Below, piece by piece: positions 22,195 to 34,752 of a stretch of DNA of 64,000 bases (positions are counted from its first letter, which is position 1; each line of letters starts with the position of its first letter). The stretch is from Epicoccum nigrum. Its lineage: Eukaryota > Ascomycota > Dothideomycetes > Pleosporales > Didymellaceae. The notes below the pieces were generated by a model, which was not told where the DNA came from, did no database searches, and saw only the letters and a program-made list of their open reading frames with translations. The DNA is taken from NCBI GenBank assembly GCA_002116315.1, contig KZ107842.1:1455469-1519468 (forward strand), given 5' to 3'. Both the position numbers and the translations under genes were made by a program.

Positions 22195-23637
22195 CTTGGC
22201 GGTGTTGTTTCCAGCGTTGCGGGGTACGCGTTATTGACCCCAAGAACAAAGCTGCGTTGCGACTGAAGACGCGCTTTGGTGAAAGACAGGTAACAAGGAC
22301 GAGGAGCAAAGTAAACAATGTTAAATTCAGTGTCAGTGTCAGTGTCAGTGTCAGTGCCAGCGCCAGTACCAGCGTCAGGTTATTGAACAAGTCAAGCGTT
22401 ATCTTGTGGAACGACTCCGCTTTCAAGCAAGGCGTACGAGACGCTCGTGCGGGGAATCAAGGTACCTCAGCGGGTACTTGCGAACATGTACCTCAGATCC
22501 CCAGCGCGCAGCACGATAGAGATGGGGACGCCAGAGACTTCTTATGCAACTCCCCTGACATGTGCATGTTGGACTCATGCCGAGGATGTCAGGTGCCGGC
22601 TTGATTGGTGAGGCGGGAAGTGAAGTAGGCAATGAACATCCCTGCTGCTGTAAGCTGAGAAGCCTTGTGGTCAGCTGGAGCCCTTTGTTCTTTCGCCAGC
22701 ACAATCAACCTGAGAGCTGCTGCGCGTTTTCAAGCACAGGTTAATAGCGTTTGGCGCGGCACTTCTTCTGGTGGAGTTGGGCCGAAGGCTGAGAGATGGT
22801 GTGAACTACTGCTCTGTCGCGAGGATCACGCCATCTGGTTGGGCGTTGTTCTAGCGCGCGTTCTTAGCACAGAGCGCCGGCTCTTGTCAAAAATGCCTGG
22901 ATCTCTCGATCGCATACTTAGATACGACGTCATGGGACATTCGGATCGTTCTTTCTTATCCCGGAGCACTCCAGCACTGCATTTCCATTTCTTCGAATGG
23001 CCAGAGAGAAAGCGCGTTCGTTGTCAAGAACCCTGGGCTTATGCCACTAGTTATTTCTAGCCAACGTGGCTACGACGCGTGGACGATTGGGGAATGCGGG
23101 CGTCGCGTGCGGCTGTGTGTTGTCGTCTCAAGGCGAATGTCGCTAGACCACACGATCACAGTCATGATTGTGCCCAAGCTAATAAAAGAAGGGTCTTTTT
23201 GCCAGCTACCCGCCCTTGTATGCGGGGACAGCCCCGAGTATATCCCCAGGGACGTTCCGTCTGCGGCTTTTCTTTTCTTTTGGCGATTCGCTTCTTCACC
23301 TTTGTTCCCAGTCAACCGTTGGTGTGATTGTGAATCGCTGGCTGTTACTTAACGTTGCACCTGTGCACGATGATGCTCTTTTCACCGCCAAGGTGCAACT
23401 TTCGCGTGCATTCCGCATCTGGACGACCATCGGTTCCTGCTGCGTTTGCTTCTCCAGCTCCATCAATACTCGCTTGGCTCGTGGACTCCCTATCTACATC
23501 ACCCTCACATTCACCTTCTACCCGGACCCGCCATTCCACCAACACACCTTCCCGCCGTAACTTTCACCCACAAACTTCCCCACAATCTACCCCACCAACG
23601 GATTCCAAAGATCACCGAACCTCGCTCTCTGACAAGA
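22195..23637. other. Intergenic, 1.44 kb
   Basis: Divergent promoters of the tetraspanin gene and the 147-aa gene. A TGTCAG-type hexamer repeat lies at 22,328-22,372 (separate entry). CT-rich leader sequence precedes 23,638. No other gene recognised. Confidence 0.4.
22328..22372. repeat. TGTCAG hexanucleotide microsatellite
   Basis: About four perfect CAGTGT units followed by degenerate units (cagtgccagcgccagtacc) about 130 bp upstream of the tetraspanin start codon, probably in its promoter or 5' UTR. Confidence 0.85.
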
Positions 23638-24080
23638 TGTCGCTTGATTACGACTTTTATCAGTGCAGCCCAAGATCACCTGCCTTCGAGCCCATCTTGG
23701 GCAGCATTTCCGAGGCTTCCGAACTTGAGGATGATTCAGACGTCGAAGTCGAAGCCAAACCCAGAAGGCCATCGCTCACCAAGATCGATTCAGCGTCGCA
23801 AGACATTATCGAAGCATTCATCCCGGATACTTCTATCGGTGAACCGGAGCTCACCACAAAGACCGCCAGAGGCACGGTCATCCAGTTCGCGCGCATGACC
23901 ACTGCCAAAGCTACCTCTGTTCGACGTGTGCTACGCAAAGTCCTCGAAGCCGACAAAATCCGCCGCCGCAAGGTTCTAAAAGTCTACCTCAAGGCACTGA
24001 CCTTCTTGCGCTACATGCTCAAGGCTCACGACCGTTATGGATCTGCAATGATGACGACTGGCATGTATATGCCGCGGTGA
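23638..24080 (+). CDS. Small basic/helical protein of unknown function (147 aa)
   Basis: The ATG at 23638 (acaagATGtcg) gives a 147-aa product; the same frame is open upstream to 23,355 but that part is Ser/Pro/Thr low-complexity and more like a CT-rich leader. The protein begins with an acidic segment (SEASELEDDSDVEVEAKPRR) and ends with a basic helical segment (TSVRRVLRKVLEADKIRRR, then KVLKVYLKALTFLRYMLKAH). No TM or signal peptide. Codon third positions are G/C-biased. I know no family. Confidence 0.55.
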
Positions 24081-25229
24081 AGGAAACATAAGTTTCCCAA
24101 AGACAGCTCACAAGAACCTGTTTGGACGAATTCTTTGATTATGCGTGAGCATTTCGGGTTGCAGCATTGCACGGCGTTTTATATCCAATGGCATTTGGGT
24201 TGCAGCAAGGTCACAAGAGACTGCGGTTTGCTTCTACACTTCCATCACATGCAACATTTTGGTTGCAGCATCTGGCGACAGATAGCAATAAATCCTCAGT
24301 TTTTCTGGCCATTCTTTCACAACGTGGGTATTGTGTTCTCTCCGACAGCTTTGAGTTTTCTTGCCATATCAGGGGCTGGACTGATGTTTCCCTGCAAGTC
24401 ATAGTTGATGTCCAGAGTACCGGTACGTACCCACTGTGCCACGCTTCACCATTGCCTTTAGGAGGTTGACACAACTCCACTCAAGTGTGACGATGGCTTG
24501 ACCAGACTAAGCAACAAGGATTCAGTGTGCTCCCGCTCCCCACAGATTGTCGGTCGCAGCCGTTGCTACCCGAACCACGTTGGGGTGCAAATTTGAGGCT
24601 GGTCACGATAGATGACGTTCGTTGGGCGCGGATCTAGCTAACCTCAGTTGGATAACCTCCTAGCGGCCCCACATGCAGACTCGGTGCGGCCTGAGAACAA
24701 GAGTGCTGCGACCTTTGTTGAAGAGCGCAGTGTGTTTATTTTGGTTTGTGGTGAACAAGGCGACGGATTTGCTGTGCTGAGGACTGCCTGCCTGCAACTG
24801 ATGGTGTGTGCTTCGTGAGACGCTCAGACAGCCAATCGTCTTAGCACGGGCAGACTCCTTGGCCAGAGAACACACACGTCACAGCTGGGTACAGATAGAC
24901 GAGAGAGCCCCCTTCGCACCATCATACGGTCAACCAATCACAGGCACCCAGTATCGTTTCTAGCTGCTCTCCGAAGCCGCTCTCGCACCTGACCTAGAGT
25001 ATCATCTGCGGTAGTCTTCCCGCACCCTCGCGCTCCACATAGACTCTCTTTTCTTCCTGTTCCACACCCAGTTCCCACCCTGGACCGCTTTGCAGCCTTT
25101 CGTGACAGCCCGGTCGATCCAGCCTTTGAGCTCCACGAACTTCCTAGAAGCAACCCAGTCGCCGCGACAGAGAGCAAGAGAGAGCGCAAGAGACGGGAGA
25201 AGCTCGAGCAGCTTCGTGAAGCCGAGGAG
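24081..25229. other. Intergenic: promoter region of SPX transporter
   Basis: 1.15 kb. Near its start are three copies of a 16-bp motif (separate entry). CT-rich sequence leads up to the SPX transporter start at 25,230. No gene recognised. Confidence 0.4.
24150..24270. repeat. Three phased copies of CATTTNGGGTTGCAGCA
   Basis: Copies start at 24150 (CATTTCGGGTTGCAGCA), 24192 (CATTTGGGTTGCAGCA) and 24255 (CATTTTGGTTGCAGCA). Start-to-start distances are 42 and 63 bp, both multiples of 21 bp, so all three would face the same side of the helix. The sequence between copies is not obviously repeated. It may be a set of protein-binding sites or the remains of a 21-bp periodic array. Confidence 0.6.
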
Positions 25230-27964
25230 ATGAAGTTCTCCCACAGCCTGCAATTCAATGCAGTGCCGGATTGGAGCAACCACTATGTGGCCTACAGCAA
25301 TTTGAAGAAGCAGTATGTCTTGCCTATGATCCAAACGCGGATGGTGGCTATGAGCGAGGGTTGAGGCTGATACGCAATGCGCTGTGCAGGATATACAATC
25401 TCGAGACGCAGATCAATCAGAAAAACTCGGCGACCGCCGATGCCGAATCGTCGCCGCTCTTGAACGGCGCCGCGGACGACCCAGACAAAGCGTTCACAAA
25501 CCTCCTCGATGCCGAGCTAGAGAAGGTCACCTCTTTCTACCAACTAAAGGAAGCTGAAATATATGGCGAGTTGGATGCTCTGATCAATGATGAGGCGCAC
25601 TACGAGCGTGAACAAGAAGACCTTGACCAGGAGCAACAAACCTTGGGACCTGGGCGGCAGACGCGCAGTACCAGTATCTTCAAGGCGATTGGATTCAATC
25701 GCCCGCGGGCAACGAGCACAGTCAGCGGGCGCTCGACGGGCGATGGCGAAGCAGATGACGATGACGATTCCGATATGGACGCAAACGAGACCTCCAGACT
25801 ACGACAAAAGAGCCCTGATGGCCAGCGGAGAAGGCGACGGACTACAGACGAGAACATGACCTCCGACGGCCTCTCGTCAAAGCGCAGGACAAGTGTGGCT
25901 TTCGACGACTACAACGACATGGCTTTTTCGGCGCTGTACGATGAGGGTGTATCTCTTAAAAAGCGAACTGTTAGCGTGTACGTCTCGTTGTGCGAGCTGC
26001 GGTCTTTCATACAGTTGAACAAGACTGGATTTGAAAAAGTTCTCAAGAAGTACGACAAGATCCTGGACCGCAAGCTCAAGAGTCAATATCTCAACAAATA
26101 TGTGTACCCTGCATACCCGTTCCTCCAGAGCACAATGGACAGGCTTACGCAGAAGCTGGAGCACGTCGAGCAGGCCTACTCGCAGATTTGCACAAAGGGC
26201 GATGTCGCCGAAGCCAAGCGCGAGTTGAGATTGCACCTGCGAGAGCATGTGGTGTGGGAGCGCAACACCGTCTGGAGGGAAATGATTGGCATCGAAAGAA
26301 AAGCGCAAGCTGCGAACATTGGCATCACCCAGACCTTGCTCGGTCGTGATGTCAATGCAGGCCGGGTGCGGAGACAGGGCGATGAAAATGCGCCTGACGT
26401 CAAGGAGGTCGTTACACCCATTGGAAAATACAGGTGCCCTCAATGGCTTGTTAGCAAGACCTTCTGGACTTTGGTGGCTTGCATAGCAGTCTTCGTTGTA
26501 CTGTTGGTAGTGCCTATCATGGAGAAGCCGGAACAGCAAAATTGTTTGGCCATGGTAATCTTTGTCAGTGCGCTATGGGCGACTGAGGCTATTCCGCTCT
26601 TCGTCACTTCGCTCCTCGTACCCTTCCTCGCAGTAACTCTCGATGTCGTGCGGAGCGATGTCGAGCCGCACAAACGACTTGGTTCGAAAGCTGCTGCAAG
26701 CTATGTCTTTGCTGCTATGTGGACACCAGTCATCATGCTGCTTCTCGGAGGATTCACTATCGCAGCCGCACTTTCAAAGTACAACATCGCCAAGATGATG
26801 GCCACGTTCGTTCTGAGTAAGGCTGGAACGAAGCCAAGGACTGTCCTCTTGACCAACATGTTCGTCGCTATGTTTGCCAGTATGTGGATTAGTAACGTTG
26901 CTGCGCCTGTACTGTGCTTCTCGATCATCCAGGTACGTCCAACACTCACAACCGAGACCTAGGCTAACAAATTAGCCTATCCTGCGCAACTTACCGGCCG
27001 ACTCCAACATGACCAAGGCATTGCTTTTGGGAATCGCTCTCGCATCCAACATAGGCGGCGCTGCGTCGCCCATCGCTTCGCCTCAGAACCTCATTGCCCT
27101 TCAGAATATGAGCCCAGAACCCTCTTGGGCCATGTGGTTCTTCATCGCGTTGCCTGTGTGCATCATCTCGATCCTCCTGATATGGGGTCTCCTTGTTCTC
27201 ACCTTCCAGCCAGGCAAGGGCACGACCATTGTGCCCATCCGCCCTATGAAGGACAAGTTCACCGGAGTACAGTGGTTCATCAGCATCGTCACCGTGGTCA
27301 CCATTGCGTTGTGGTGCGTCAGCCACCAGCTGGAGGACGTCTTCGGCGACATGGGCGTCGTGGCCATCATCCCTCTCGTGCTCTTCTTCGGCACGGGCAT
27401 CCTCACCAAAGAAGACTTCAATAACTTTCTATGGACCATCATCATCCTCGCCGCCGGCGGCCTGGCTCTCGGCAAATCCGTAAACTCCTCCGGCCTGCTC
27501 CACACCATCGCCGAGTCGATCACCGCGAACGTCGAAGGCATGAGTCTCTACGGCGTCCTCTGCGTCTTCTGCGGCCTCATCCTCGTCATCGCCACCTTCA
27601 TCAGCCACACCGTCGCGGCGCTCATCGTCCTCCCGCTCGTGCAGCAGGTGGGGCAGAGCATGCCGCAGCCGCACCCGAACCTGCTGGTCATGGGTGCCGT
27701 GCTCATGGCGAGCGGCGCCATGGGTTTGCCCACCAGCGGCTTCCCCAACATGAGTAAGTTCTCCGTTCTCCGTTCTCGTTCCAAAGACAACATCGCCGTG
27801 AGTTCTAACACCCGATAGCTGCCATCATGATGGAGGACCAGAGGACAGGCCAACGCTACCTCGACGTCAAACACTTCCTCACACGCGGCGTCCCCGCTTC
27901 CATCATCACCTACGTCGTCATCATCACCGTCGGCTACGGGCTCATGCTCGCCGCTGGCTTCTAG
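25230..27964 (+). CDS. SPX-domain SLC13-type phosphate transporter (Pho87/Pho90/Pho91-like)
   Basis: Four exons: 25230-25312, 25390-26932, 26976-27753 and 27819-27964 (849 aa). The SPX domain begins at the first residue (MKFSHSLQFNAVPDWSNHYV, then YSNLKKQIYNLE across intron 1). It has a long acidic/Ser-rich insertion (about 150-230) and ends with FEKVLKKYDKILDRKLKSQY, holding the lysine cluster that senses inositol pyrophosphates in this domain. From about residue 405, twelve or so hydrophobic segments form the SLC13/DASS transporter, with SNIGGAASPIASPQNLIAL and the second repeat GAMGLPTSGFPNMTAIM carrying the SNT-like ion/substrate loops. Yeast homologues import phosphate at the plasma membrane (Pho87/90) or export it from vacuoles (Pho91). 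Which location applies cannot be told from sequence. Confidence 0.93.
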
Positions 27965-28451
27965 GCCATCTGTTCCCCACCTTGTAACCCCTGTAGATTG
28001 TCTCGCATACTGGCGTTGTATATTGCACGCAGCAGCATCGCGTCTTAGGAAAAAAGGACTTCTTGTCTTCGCCGAACCGCCGTTTGGAGGGGTTGGGGGT
28101 ATACCGTGGAGCGGCGTGCCCCATTCTATATCAGGAAGGTTCGGATAGTGCAAGGAACGCCAATACCAGATTTTTTTTTTGTTTAAACAGGGAAGATGGG
28201 GAAATGAATGTGATGCTTGCTTGCTTGCTGTTGTTGGCGAATGACGGGCCTAAGAGCGCGTCTGCCGTGCGCGGGTGTTGGATATGCGACCTCACTGGGC
28301 GGAACCAGGAAGCGAAGAAGAGGAAGAAAAAGAAGAAGAATCCATCCGAGCACTTGTATACGCGTCTATGGTCAATTGCACTCTTCAAAAAGGACGATCT
28401 ACTCTACAACAGGCAGGCAGGCAGGACCCCCCCCCCCTGCCACGCGTCTGC
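27965..28451. other. Convergent 3' intergenic region with homopolymer runs
   Basis: 487 bp between the SPX transporter and the P450 3' ends. It contains a T11 run near 28,170, a purine-rich stretch (gaagaagaggaagaaaaagaag) at 28,312-28,340, paired ggcaggcaggca and a C9-10 run near 28,428-28,438. Probably UTRs and poly(A) regions. Confidence 0.5.
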
Positions 28452-30196
28452 CTACGCCCTCACCTTCCTAAAAACCAACGCCTTAGTGGGATCCGGATTC
28501 ATGCCCCTCCCCTGCTCGATCTGGGTGTACCTCTCCGTCGCGCCTCCGGGCATGGCGATGTCGTAGTCGAGCAATATCTTGGCGACGATCATCTTGATCT
28601 CGTTGGTGGCGAAGAAGCGGCCGGGACACGCGTGGCGGCCGTACCCGAACATGAGGTTCTGCTCGTTGGTAGTGACAAACTGGTTGCGCGCGTGGTCCGG
28701 GGCGCCGCCGGCGGCGCCCGCGCGGCGCAGCCGGTAGTGCCGCAGGCCGTCGAACTGCTCGCTGTTGGGCCACAGCGCCGGGTCGCTGTAGACAGCGTGC
28801 GAGGGCACTTCGAGCACGACGCCCGCGGGGATGTGCTGGCCGTTGGAGAGGGTGATGCCCTTGTTTACTTTGCGTGTGAAGGAGGCTGGAAGGGGGTTTG
28901 TTAGTGGGCTGGGTAAGGTGAGGTTGCTGCTGGGGAGGGGGGAGGGCGCTTACTCATGCCGATGGGGTAGAAGCGTATCACCTCTTTCATGTAGCTGTCT
29001 AGCTTCTCCATCTGCTGCAGGGCTTTGGTGGTGATCTCGCCGTCGTGCTCGGCAAGGACGCTGCGGATCTCTTCGCGCAGGGGCTCGGTGTACTCGGGTG
29101 TGACGGCCAGGGTGTAGAAGATGTTGAGGGCTGTCGTGGAGGTGGTGTGAATTGCGGCGAAGATCAGGCTGAGCTGCATTCTGGCGTATTCCGCCACAGG
29201 GAGCTTATCCCCAGCACTGCGATCCAATATCCACTGTGTCATGTCGTCGGGCTTCTCCCAGTTGGGGTCCTTAGCGGCTTCCTGTCTCTGCCTGACCACA
29301 GGACGGAGGTACTCGATGAGATCTTTCTCTTTCTGTCGCAGACGACGCATCGCCGGTGTTCGTCGGGCCAAGAAGGGTCTCAGCCAGGGCCGCATCTTTT
29401 TGATCTCATTTACCGACTCAATCATGTCTACTGTATAGTTGGTGGCACAGTCGATATAGAAAGGGTCTTCACAGAGTTCTGGCCCCACGAAGACACGGCC
29501 AGACACTTGTGCTATGACATCGACAAGGGTCTTGTAGATGTACACCTCTGTCCATTCGTCACAAGCCGGCATGAATTTCTCGACAGCGGTATTGACTTCC
29601 TGGCGTACCATGGAGTTTACACGGCCTAATAAAGTCAGTATTGTAACAATAGGAAGAGGGACACAGATAGCTTACCAAGAGCGGGAGTGAGGTCGGACCT
29701 GACTGATTGTACCAACAGGTGCGACTCAGTCATAAGGTTGGTGTATTTGACCTCCATGATCTGAGTTACATCAGCTCCGTGTGCATTGTTTTCACCGAAG
29801 GCATACTAACCCTCTCGATAGCACCTGAGAAGCTGAGCACATCATCTGGAAGCTTCCTCAGCTCAGGCAGTAGACTGGTCGGTACGACGACATTGTCTTC
29901 TCCGTCAGACGAAGCGATGCGGTATACCGAGTCCTTGAACTATGGACCTGTCAGTAATGGCTGGATTGGAATGCGCGAGTTGTTACCTTCGCATATCCCT
30001 CAAGATATATCTTCTTCGCATGTTGGAGATACGCCTGTCGCTGTTTCTCTCCGCTGGCCTCCGCCCCGAACACAGGGAGTTTGGACAGCTGCGACCTGTA
30101 GTTGAGCTTTGGCAACAGGGCACATGCTGCAAAGATCAGGGCAGCAATTGCTGCCGTCTGTAGGGTGTGTGCCAGTCCCAAGTATTGAACATCCAT
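28452..30196 (-). CDS. Cytochrome P450 monooxygenase, fungal ER type
   Basis: Five exons: 29987-30196, 29811-29939, 29676-29760, 28954-29625 and 28452-28885 (509 aa), all junctions in frame. An N-terminal membrane anchor (TAAIAALIFAACALLP) is followed by SQLSKLPVFG. The I-helix reads SLIFAAIHTTSTTALN, where His replaces the usual acidic residue before TT; I recall this in some fungal P450 families such as those near ent-kaurene oxidase. The K-helix ExxR is KEVIRFYP. The heme loop is FGYGRHACPGRFFA with the Cys ligand. This is a full-length, apparently intact enzyme. Substrate unknown. An MFS transporter gene lies 1.2 kb upstream on the same strand; no polyketide, peptide or terpene synthase is visible nearby, so a catabolic or small biosynthetic role is equally possible. 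Confidence 0.93.
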
Positions 30197-31405
30197 GGTT
30201 GTCGATGAGCAACGGTGCCAGACGTAAGGGACACATTGACATGTTCATATTTATCCTTTCCGCCGTTGAACTCTCGTGACACTACGCAATCCAAGTGCAC
30301 GTCTGCGTACCCCTGTGAAAAGGGCAGACGATCTGCATGAAACGTCGAACACGACACGGTGAATACGGTGGTTACGGTCTTGGTATACCGCTCAAGCGAA
30401 GGGTCATAACATCGACGACTAGGGGAGGAATAGGCATAGTGCCCGTAGATCACGACGCCGCTGCCGCCGAAGCCTCAATGTGCAGGGTTCAACTCGAGGC
30501 CAGGGGAAGATCTGGCCAATCATGCTCATCTCTATACAGTGATTGCAGAAGAAGCGCAGGAGGTATTGTGGAAGATCTTGCTGTTGTCGTGCACTCGGAT
30601 GGAGGTTTGCCGGTCCAGATGTCTTTGGCGGATCAGCGAATCCGTTCGACCCGAGAGAGTGTACGCACATGGTAGTATTTCGAGAGGTTCCATTGCGTAC
30701 TTTCGATACGAGTCATCGACAGAAAAAGCAAGTGGCCGTTGATGTCAAAAGCCACGCTCTTTCCTGTGCCCCGATGGTGAGATAGTACCCCCGGAGCTAG
30801 GTAATGTAGTGCCGGGCACTTGCAACTCAAATCTTTCGACAACCTCCTTTTCACGCCACCAGCAGTCAACGCACGATTGATGTAGACTACCTAATTGAGC
30901 CGGAAACTCAAGCGACGGAACAGCCGGGCCTTGCACCATGTCACCTCAGATGCCCGGATTTGGAAGCTGCAACCGGACCGATTCGTGCCTTAGCCAACAT
31001 GGATGTAGGAACCTCTCTTCAACGGCACGTCGGTCTCGACCTTCCACTGCTTCTGTTACACAGCATGCATGGGTAGACCACCTGCCATTAAAGTGACAGC
31101 GCTTTACATCTCCGACCCGAAATCGCCAGTGGAGGCACCTCGAGCAACACAGGATCACCTTGCCAGGGTCTCTGACGCCGGCCGCTCTTGTACCACCTCT
31201 CGTCTACGCGATGCGCACAGGAATCCTGATGGGGAGGGTGTTTTGCTTCCCCACGCGAGGAATCGGTGCTACGATGCAACATGCTTCGGCTGCGAACCGA
31301 GCTGGACTTCCGCATCTGCTTCTGTCCATGTGTCTAGGTTGCGAAGCGGAAATCGAGACTGCAATGTCTATCAGGATCGGTACCAGAAGGCTACGGCTGG
31401 GAAAC
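30197..31405. other. Intergenic: P450 promoter / MFS 3' region
   Basis: 1.2 kb between two minus-strand genes. Several frames of 60-120 codons on both strands lack motifs. No repeat or RNA gene recognised. Confidence 0.4.
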
Positions 31406-33627
31406 TTACCGCTTGTTGCCCTCATCTGATGTAGTCGTCCTGTACTCTTCTTTCTCCTCTTCGGTGAACGCATCCCACTTCCTTGCTTTCTGGCTGTTCC
31501 TCCATCGGTAGTAGAAATACGTTCCGGGGTATTGAATGAGCTGGTGAACAGTTAGAGACCATTGAAATTTTGCTCTTGTAGATGGGTGGGAGGATGTACT
31601 TACGCACATCCAAACACAGATGACTAGAAGACCCTTGTTTGCTTTGAAGTACCGAGGGGCATCCGTGGGTTGATAGACTGGGTCAAGTCAGCGAGTCTTT
31701 CTGACTGCGTCGAGAGCATCCAGCACTTACTGTTGGCACCAATCATCCCGCTAACTTGGACGAACATGTTGTAAAGCGAGGCGGACACCGTCCGGTTTTG
31801 CACAGAGCCCGCGTTTCTGGATGTCCAGGCCACTTGGATGGGATGCGTGCTGGGCCTTGTCAGCTCTCACTTCACAATTTATTGGTATGCAGACTCACTA
31901 AGGGAACGACAGCAGCACTGTCGCAATAGCGAAATACGCCCAACCGCTGATCGGGTCTTTCAGCGCGATCAACGCAGCAAAGCACGGAAGCAGCCAGGCA
32001 TCCTCTGCCATTGACACAAAGCTTCTATTGTTGACCAACTCGCTGAACGCGGTGATGAGAAGCATCGTAATGCTGGAGCCGACAATGTAGGGGATCGAGA
32101 GCAGATTGGACTGGATGACGTTGAAGCCAAGGTCGCGGAACGAAAGCGTCAGGTATTGGGACACTGGATACTTTGGGATACCGAAGAGTAAGCCGAGCGC
32201 ATACAGTGGCCACATGTCGTAGTCTTTCGAGCATTTCCAGATCTGCCGGACAGACAGACCCTGTCGGTTGTACATGCCGCCCTTGTGAGGGTCATCGCGG
32301 ATGACTAGCAAAGACGTTAGCATATGCTCTCGTAGGGCTTTACGTGTTGGAATCTCTCACCGGAGTTCACGATGATCTTTTGCTCCCTCTCGTTGAAATA
32401 TCCCTTCGGGTTCCACCAACTCGTGGTTCTTGTCGGGCACGCTGGCATCAAGAAGAACGACATGCACCCGATAAGAAAAGTAAACATTCCTCTATACGAT
32501 GTTAGCATAATTGACGTATATACAGTGAAGAAGATTCATACTCAATAAGGAACAACCACCTCCAACCTTCGTAGCCCAGTATGCCACGCATCGAGACCAG
32601 GCCGACAGCGGCAAAACCGACACCTATATCCACCAGCTGGGACGACATCCAGAACCAAGCCAACCGAATCGGCAGACTCTTGCCTGTGTAGAAGTAGCTG
32701 AGGTACAGAATGGTATCCGGGATAAAGCCACCCTGAAACGTGGCAATGAGATATCTCGTAGCCAGAAAAGAAGCCCGACCCTTAAGGAAAAACTGCATCG
32801 CGGAGACGAAACTAAACGCGCAGATCTGGAAAGGGATCCATATATCAGGGCCAACACTGCAACAGTCAGCTCACGCTTTCGACGTCTGCATCCGAGTTCT
32901 GACCGCTTGGAGATGAGCTGCGACGGCAGCTCGGCCACCAGAAAGCCCACGCGAGAGATGGTCTGGCCGAGATTGTAGTCCACCCTCGTGATCCCAATGT
33001 CGGTCAACATGTCGTCCGCCACCGCATTGCTGATGTTGTTCCGATCGATGTTGAGCGCCGCAAACATGACGCAAACCCACATCTGCCCCCGAATCAGTCA
33101 CTGCTCGCTGGAAGCGAAACTCACCACACACCATAATCTTCCAATCCACCTTCCGCCGCACCGCATTCTCCTCGCGCCAGGTCCAGCGAAAGCTAGGATC
33201 GAACGCGGACCAGTTCTCCCACTGCGGGTGGATGTGAAGCCTCTTCAGTTCTTCCACGTTATCGTGGTCCCAGATGCTGGGTTGTGTTGCTACCTTTTTC
33301 ATGGGTTAGTTTGGTCATCGGATCCATTCGTTCTCGAGACGAGATGGTGTCATTGAACATCTGCACATCACATACCGCGTCGAGATGGAAATCCCCCTTC
33401 TTGGGTCCTTTCCGGATTCGCAATAAGCGGAGGACGTAGTCCCCCAACGCCGCCTCCGACCGCTGCGTGTCCGCTGTGGCGAGAGCGGTTGCAGTCGCGG
33501 GTTCCTTGGCGGATTGTTCAGCGTCGATGCCAGGCGAAGAGGCGCGGTCGGAGCGGTCAGAGTGGCTTGACTTTGCGACTGGCTGGGGCGCGGTCGGGCT
33601 CTTGCTGGGCATGGTTGCTTCGGACAT
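31406..33627 (-). CDS. MFS transporter, anion:cation symporter (allantoate permease/Dal5-like)
   Basis: Nine exons: 33376-33627, 33132-33293, 32904-33082, 32542-32856, 32361-32491, 31899-32304, 31731-31849, 31604-31677 and 31406-31540 (590 aa). Every junction keeps frame. The start at 33627 (MSEATMPSK) is one of three close ATGs (33651, 33627, 33612). After a disordered Ser/Ala-rich N-terminus comes RTWREENAVRRKVDWKIM-like sequence. TM1 holds NIDRNNISNAVADDM, typical of the ACS family, and TM2-6 include GRASFLATRYLIATFQGGFI and GWRWLFLIEG. TM7-12 follow, including VAWTSRNAGSVQNRTVSASL, the RN-rich loop of Dal5/Tna1-type carriers. Substrates in the family are small organic anions and vitamins (allantoate, nicotinate, pantothenate). 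The cytosolic tail is acidic and short. The neighbouring P450 suggests a shared pathway, which is inference only. Confidence 0.9.
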
Positions 33628-34752
33628 GCTGCTGTCGATAACGCGATGCACGGGACTTGGACGTCGTCGGTGTCGAAGCGGTCCACTACATCATGGATGC
33701 CATGTACGCCCTTTATACACATGCACTCGGATAGGAAGGCAGGCGCAAGGCCCACCAATGCCGATGCCACTGACTACACCACGGCTGAGACTCTGCTATA
33801 GAGGCGCGCTATGTAGATCGAGTGGAGATGCAAATGCAAGACATGGGCAGCACGCCTATGAGACCCGTCTAGTGGACATGACGCAAGAAGGTGTGGATAA
33901 ATCGTATAGATACCTTTAACGTGAACATGGTGAGCAACGCGGTGCGCCAAGCATATCGTCATCTGGGTGCATCTTGCGCAATTGTGCAGTCGTCGCAACG
34001 AGGGAACTTTGGCAGGCGCGCGAGTAAGTCACTAATGGAATTGGATGATGTGTGAAATTCTGTTTTCTGCATCATCTTGCACGGGTCACATGTATCATAG
34101 GGTGGTGTATTGCAGTATCTCTGGTCTTGGTTTTGCTTGTCTAAGCAGCCCGATCCATCTTCGTCAACACGGTTAGTTTGCAGCTACAAGGTTGCATAAA
34201 GCGCGACCTGCACGAGGGAATTTGAGCGCAACGCAGGCAGAACGTCGGTGCTATTGCCTAACCTATACTGCTCATATAAGCGTGCTCGAATGGTCTTGCC
34301 CCTGGAGCCAATCACAGCTATAGTATTGGTTAGGTATGTGAATGGTTAGAACAGTCTCCGAGCAAGTAAGGACGGAAGATGAAGCCTGTGCATGGAGTCT
34401 AAGCAAGGCTCGATGAGGAAAAGGACAGTTGGTGACGGGGCCGAGGTACGCCTAACACAAGCTGTTGAAACATTTTCGTCATCCTCACCGTGCAAAGCTC
34501 AGAGTCCTCTCGCGTCAGTCACCGTGGAGGCAGATGCTCATAGGTACCTACTCATTCACGCGAATCACCGCCCCTTGCCCGTTAACCAGACTCCAGCAAC
34601 GACGGGGGACAGAACTGGTAATAGAAGGTACATTCATCATAATACACATGTACACCAGGGCCGGCTATGCTCGAATTTGCCGCTGCTCTTTCGAGTCTTG
34701 TCTCTCCCTTCTCTCCTTTCCCCCCTCCCCAAAATCCCCCCTTCCTTTCACT
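33628..34752. other. Intergenic, 1.1 kb
   Basis: Promoter of the MFS gene and 3' region of NDUFA2. A 150-codon plus-strand frame overlaps the MFS start in antisense and is not protein-like. CT-rich sequence at 34,690-34,750. Nothing else seen. Confidence 0.4.

Noticed and set aside
27548..28153. 201-codon minus-strand frame
   Set aside because: Antisense to the end of the SPX transporter and its 3' UTR.
28168..28438. Transposon end or terminal repeat suggested by homopolymer runs
   Set aside because: T-, purine- and C-runs are not inverted or direct copies of each other and sit between two convergent gene ends, fitting UTR sequence.
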